Positions 59,752-64,000 of a stretch of DNA of 64,000 nt are shown here, one piece after another (position 1 is the stretch's first letter; each line of letters starts with the position of its first letter). Location: positions 16,748,007-16,812,006 of the forward strand of contig NW_004624734.1 in NCBI RefSeq assembly GCF_000247695.1, written 5' to 3'. The notes beneath the pieces were generated by a model. It saw only the letters and a list, made by a program, of their open reading frames with translations, was not told the DNA's origin and searched no databases. Position numbers and translations under genes: made by a program. The stretch is from Heterocephalus glaber. Lineage: Eukaryota; Chordata; Mammalia; Rodentia; Bathyergidae.

Positions 59752-59767
59752 TTCACTACTGACTTTA

Positions 59768-60339
59768 AGTGAGAGAACCAGATGAAGCATGAAAGACTCC
59801 CTTGTGAAGACCACAAACACAAACGAAAATGGAAATCTCTCACAAAATGAACACAAAAGCTGCCAAGAATAAAAGCAAAAGGAACATATAACGCCAGAAA
59901 ACTTCTACCCTTTAATTTTTCATTGCTTTTTTTTCCTTCGTGGTACAGATTTCAGATAAATTCTTGCGCCCCAAATACCATCTCAGCATCTGCTTCAAAG
60001 AAACCTACTTGTGACAATATCAGATATCAAGACGCAAAAAATGAATCCAATCAAATTAGAGATGCTTTGGCTAAGCCAAAAGGTGAGGCCCCTTCCCTGA
60101 CCAGAGAAATATTCCAACCATGAGAAACATTTTCACCAGTGATTCATTGCCCTTTTCTAACTGGCAGGTGAGGCCCAGAGTTCTATAGTAACCCAGTGCC
60201 ACATTGAATATACGGCTAGGGTCTGAAATCATGATATTTATTTCTTTACTGTGCTTCAAGGTCAGCTACAAAGTTTCCCCGATTCACACAAATTCTAAAT
60301 CAAAATAATAAAAAAGAACGTTACACGTAACATTTTAAA
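59768..60339. other. Unassigned spacer
   Basis: No named repeat. Small frames without motifs. Confidence 0.4.
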
Positions 60340-60680
60340 ATTGCCAATGATTTGTTATTTAATTAATTTTCAAATTTCCTCAAAGTCATGCCTTCTTTAA
60401 TTTTCATTGTAGCCATTCTTTATGGATTAATGAAAAGGAGTGTGGTAAATTAGATAAAAGCAGATTATCTCTGTCCAAGAAGAAAGTCTGGTTAAATAAT
60501 CTCTCCTGCAATTTAATAAAACCTACTATGACAGGACTTCAGGTCTCAAGGAAAATAAAGCTCTTTTCACATTGGTAACTGACCAGCAGGTCTTCAGATG
60601 AGCACATATCCTTGATTAAACAATTTAGGCCTTGATTTGAGGTAAATCCAAGGTCATAGGGAGTTGTAGCTCAAGTGCTC
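60340..60680. promoter_or_regulatory. Candidate conserved non-coding element (weak)
   Basis: Repeat-free, with TTAATTAA-type text (60359-60367), GATTAATGAAAAG and AGATTATC (homeodomain/GATA-like) motifs. Inference from texture only. Confidence 0.25.
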
Positions 60681-62289
60681 TGAATCAGAACACCTTAAGG
60701 TTTAAGACAGTCCAGACCGTGGCAAGGTACCTGTGGATTCCTCTTGTATTTGTCCTCATTTGCAGTGCACAAATGTCCATGCCTGGATATTTTTCTGTTT
60801 TCTAAATGGTGGTGTTATTTTCTAGGCTGCTGCTAAAATCCCAACATGCATGGCACAGCCTCAACAACCGAAGTTATATTCACAAAGTCAATAGTGTGGT
60901 TGTTAAGAAACTCTTTGTCTAATGGCATTGCCCTTCGAACTTAGAACTAGCAAGTGACACTAGAAGGATGCTGGACCAGGAATCCCCAAAGTGGGCGTTG
61001 CAGTCCTGAGTGAATTCTTTGGGCAGACATTCTGATGAGCACCTTGCCTCCCTGACCGTGCTTGAGCTGTTTGATCTTAACACCTCACTAGGGGTGATCT
61101 CACCTCTCCTAATAAGCCAGAACTCTGCTCTCAGGAGTAGGTGTTCTGTGAGCTACCCCAAGAGTGCATGTCTCCGTGATGAACCAGGCATGCCAAATTA
61201 GTTGTAATTAAAAACAGCTCAAGTGTCCAACCCCCACTGAGATAAATTGTATTTAAGGTTGAAATGTTACTTAAAAGGAGTATTTGATAAACATGAAGGG
61301 CAGTGAATTAAATAATTTCTGCTTTACAGAAAGATTAGAAGAGCTTTCATTTTTTTTTAATGGCCTGAGATTTTCTTTCAGACTTAGTATGTTTCATGAG
61401 ATTCCTTATATATTGTTCCCCACCTTATTACTTGGAAAGTCCCCTTTGGCAACTTGAGGAAAGATGCTTGGCCCATTTCCATGGTCTTCAAAAGTGAGCC
61501 ACTTGACAAAACACCATTCACGTGCCCCCAGCTCCCAGGTTGTGTATTCTCAAAAAGCCTCCGGAAAATTGACTGGCAATTGACTGGCATCTTCTCCATA
61601 CTGAGTGCAAATAACTGCTGTGATTTTCAAGATGAGAAGGGACCTAGGAAGTCAAAAGGGACCATAGTCTAACTCAGGAGTGCTTTTCTTTTCTTTAAGC
61701 TGCACAAAGCAGTAGTGTAATAAATTGAGCTGCAATTATGAAGTTGACTTAATAAGGCAGAACAAGAGGTGGGTGGGTCAGAAGTCATGGATACAACTGA
61801 GCAGGTAGGGAAACCTTATAAAACAGATGTGTAAAAAATTCAAATATATTTTATATGAACTGATTTTCGAACTTGGATTCCAATAGAGAAACATACAGCC
61901 ACAGCCAGAGTCTGGGCTGCAGTAAAAATAGAAAAAAGCTGTGTGCCTTCTTTCTTTCAGTTCTCCCAAGAGAATATTATGTTCATATAGAGACATCTAT
62001 TATTTTATGTTCTGAACTTTAAAAAGTTTTTTTGTATCAAGGAGAACTTAATTTGAACAAGACTGAGGCAGTTCCAAGTGAACATAAGTCAGTATTTATT
62101 TCTGGACTGAAGATAAATGTTCTTATCTGTAGCAAAGCTTTAAAAGATATTCAAGTTTACCCTTTTGACATGAACTCGGAGAAAAATACTCCTTTAGTCA
62201 GGCTACAGGAATCAGTCCCCTCAGCACATTCTTGCAGGAGACCTTGTCCTTAATATTAAGCAGCCACCTAGGAGCTGTTTATTTGCTTC
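60681..62289. other. Single-copy-like spacer
   Basis: No named repeat. An 11-bp perfect tandem pair, aattgactggc, lies at 61567-61588. No gene. Confidence 0.4.
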
Positions 62290-63010
62290 CCTCACAGCTA
62301 CCCAGCTGTTACTTCCATTTGTGGTCTTAGTGCTAATGGCATAATGTCCCTAATTTATACACGCTGGTAGATCTGATCACCGCATTACCTGGAAGGCAGA
62401 CTTTAATTAGAGAAATTTCTGAACAAATTGTCTAAAAAGCTTGTTTAGCCTGATTAAATGCAAGAGTGTTTCTTCCCTCTCTTTTTAAAAATGAGCATTT
62501 ACTTTATACTAAAACTTCGCAGATAAAAAGCAATATCAGCTCTAATTACAGCCTATAAAATGAACAGCAACATTACCCATGAAAATGGATTGGACTCTGC
62601 TGTCTGCAGCTGAAATATATATGACTCAATGCTACATTTACTCAACAGCTTTTGGCATTTCTGCTTCGCCTCTGTTAGAACTAACAAGGTGAAACAACAG
62701 ACTGACTGAAAAAGGATAAACTGTGAAAGGGTGATACACCGATGTGAGATACTAATTCAACTGTGGCTCATGAGCGAGATTAAAATCATATGGCTTTACA
62801 CCTGTGTGTCTCCAAGCACTTGCACCAGCTAACATGACATTAAACCTTCCACATTGTTAATAGGTAGCAAGCCACCGTATGAAATAATATGCTGTTGTTG
62901 CACATTGAACCGCAGCGCACATAAGATACATATCATAATAGCATCAACAAACTTTGATAATTCAAAAAACAATTAAAGCCCGCTTCACTGTTCAAATGGA
63001 ATAAGTTGGC
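62290..63010. promoter_or_regulatory. Candidate developmental enhancer / conserved non-coding block
   Basis: About 720 bp with no repeat, no low-complexity tract and no reading frame. It holds TAATTA at 62404-62409 and 62543-62548, CTAATTC at about 62752, CAATTAAA at 62970-62977, CAGCTG E-boxes at 62303-62308 and 62607-62612, and a SOX-like CATTGTT at 62852-62858. This texture is what conserved gene-desert enhancers look like, but neither conservation nor activity can be seen in one sequence. Confidence 0.4.
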
Positions 63011-64000
63011 TAAATGTCAGTGTCACAAGAGTGCAAGAAACGAATTTGGCTGGGAGAATTGAGGGACCTCACACATTTTGTTATCAGCCTGTGCGAAAAG
63101 TGTTTGCATTATTCTTAATCATCAGCTGTTTTGCTGATGCTGCCTTCTGCAGGATCTCTGTTAGAAAATACATTAAGTGTAGAAATTGTATTCCCTGTAT
63201 GAATACACAAGTGGGCTATAGTAAAGTGTGATTGATTATTTGATTCTTCTGACTAAACCTTTGAAAAGTACTTTCTTGTCACTTTCTTAGTGAACATTAG
63301 CACTGGTTGAACACCAGAATCACTTTTGAAAATTGTCAGCGCCTCATTCCAAACCATTTGATTATATAGTGGCCTCTTGGAGACGTAGGGAAGTTTGAGA
63401 GACCTCCTGCATGCTTCAGATGCACAATAAGGGCTGAAAACCCACTGACATACCAATGATGGACGGGATACACTCTGAGTAGTAATCTTCAATTACACCT
63501 CCGCGTTGAGAGCCAGAGTCCAGGCTGTCATCTCACCTTGGTCACTTTTTCACCAAGTCACCCCCAAACAAATCACCTAACTTCTCTGGGACCTCGTTGG
63601 CTGATCTGTGATGTCTTAATTTAAGCCAAGGAATTCAATTAATTTTAATTTCATAATTTGTCCATTACCTAGTGTACACTGCCAAAAAGAGGAGAATGTT
63701 TTATTTTCTTGCACTCTGGTGTCTTCTGTGATGAGAATATTATTTATGTAGATGTGGCCCCAGTAAATGCAGACTGAAGAACATTCTGTGCCCTGGAGGA
63801 ACACAGGGCTGTCACCAGGTCCGCTGAGAAGCTCTGCAGCCCTTCATTCAGCCTCCCCGTTACCAACTGATGGCTGTGTGCCTCATCCCTCATGGAGCCA
63901 CCGTGGGTGTCGATGTTGCATATCAGAGGTGTGAAAAAACAAGTGAATTTTACATAAATTAAGACATGAAAATTTTGCCCATGAATTAATTTTTATGCTT
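63011..64000. other. Single-copy-like spacer
   Basis: No gene or named repeat; the text resembles the preceding block in texture and may extend it. Confidence 0.35.

Overview
This window is eukaryotic nuclear DNA from a mammal, almost certainly a non-murid rodent. I found no protein-coding gene, exon chain, rRNA, tRNA gene, CpG island, operon or prokaryotic feature. Every long open frame I examined lies in a transposon, a low-complexity tract or AT-rich spacer, and none resembles a known host protein. The rodent call rests on tRNA-Ala-like ID SINEs (25.8, 45.4, 46.1, 58.0 and 59.7 kb), two B1+ID dimers (7.8 and 12.2 kb), and the general-mammal background of MIR, L2 and MaLR. I cannot resolve the species: squirrel-, beaver- and hystricomorph-type rodents all remain possible.

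Layout. 0-7 kb holds three L1 3' ends (one with an inverted 5' piece), a MaLR LTR, and a decayed minus-strand MaLR provirus (5.14-7.02 kb) split by an L1. 7-16 kb holds the two SINE dimers, several microsatellites, an AT-rich foldback, two mariner fragments lying head-to-head (13.25-13.68 kb) and a MaLR LTR. 16-31 kb is mostly single-copy AT-rich spacer with one MaLR LTR, a long L2 split by an ID SINE (24.8-26.0 kb), two MIRs, and a candidate conserved element around a perfect 16-bp palindrome (27.75 kb). 31-46 kb is the repeat-dense part: two MaLR LTRs, a 760-bp ERVK-type solo LTR with perfect 6-bp target-site duplications (34.1-34.9 kb), L2, MIR and B1 copies, an ERV1-type LTR (~42 kb), and an L2 broken up by a MIR and an ID SINE. 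46-60 kb holds a 39-bp U2 snRNA retropseudogene with 10-bp duplications (49.13 kb), an ERVL-like LTR (53 kb), a G-rich tract, and two young-looking ID SINEs. 60-64 kb is nearly repeat-free and has the look of conserved gene-desert regulatory DNA, with TAATTA, E-box and SOX-like sites.

There is no gene pathway here to reconstruct. The strongest observations are the intact-ended ERVK-type solo LTR with interferon-response-like motifs in its U3, the U2 retropseudogene, the inverted mariner pair, the nested MaLR/L1 provirus, and the candidate enhancers near 27.7 and 62.3-63.0 kb. Repeat names come from remembered consensus sequences, not from a search; RepeatMasker with a rodent library would settle them.
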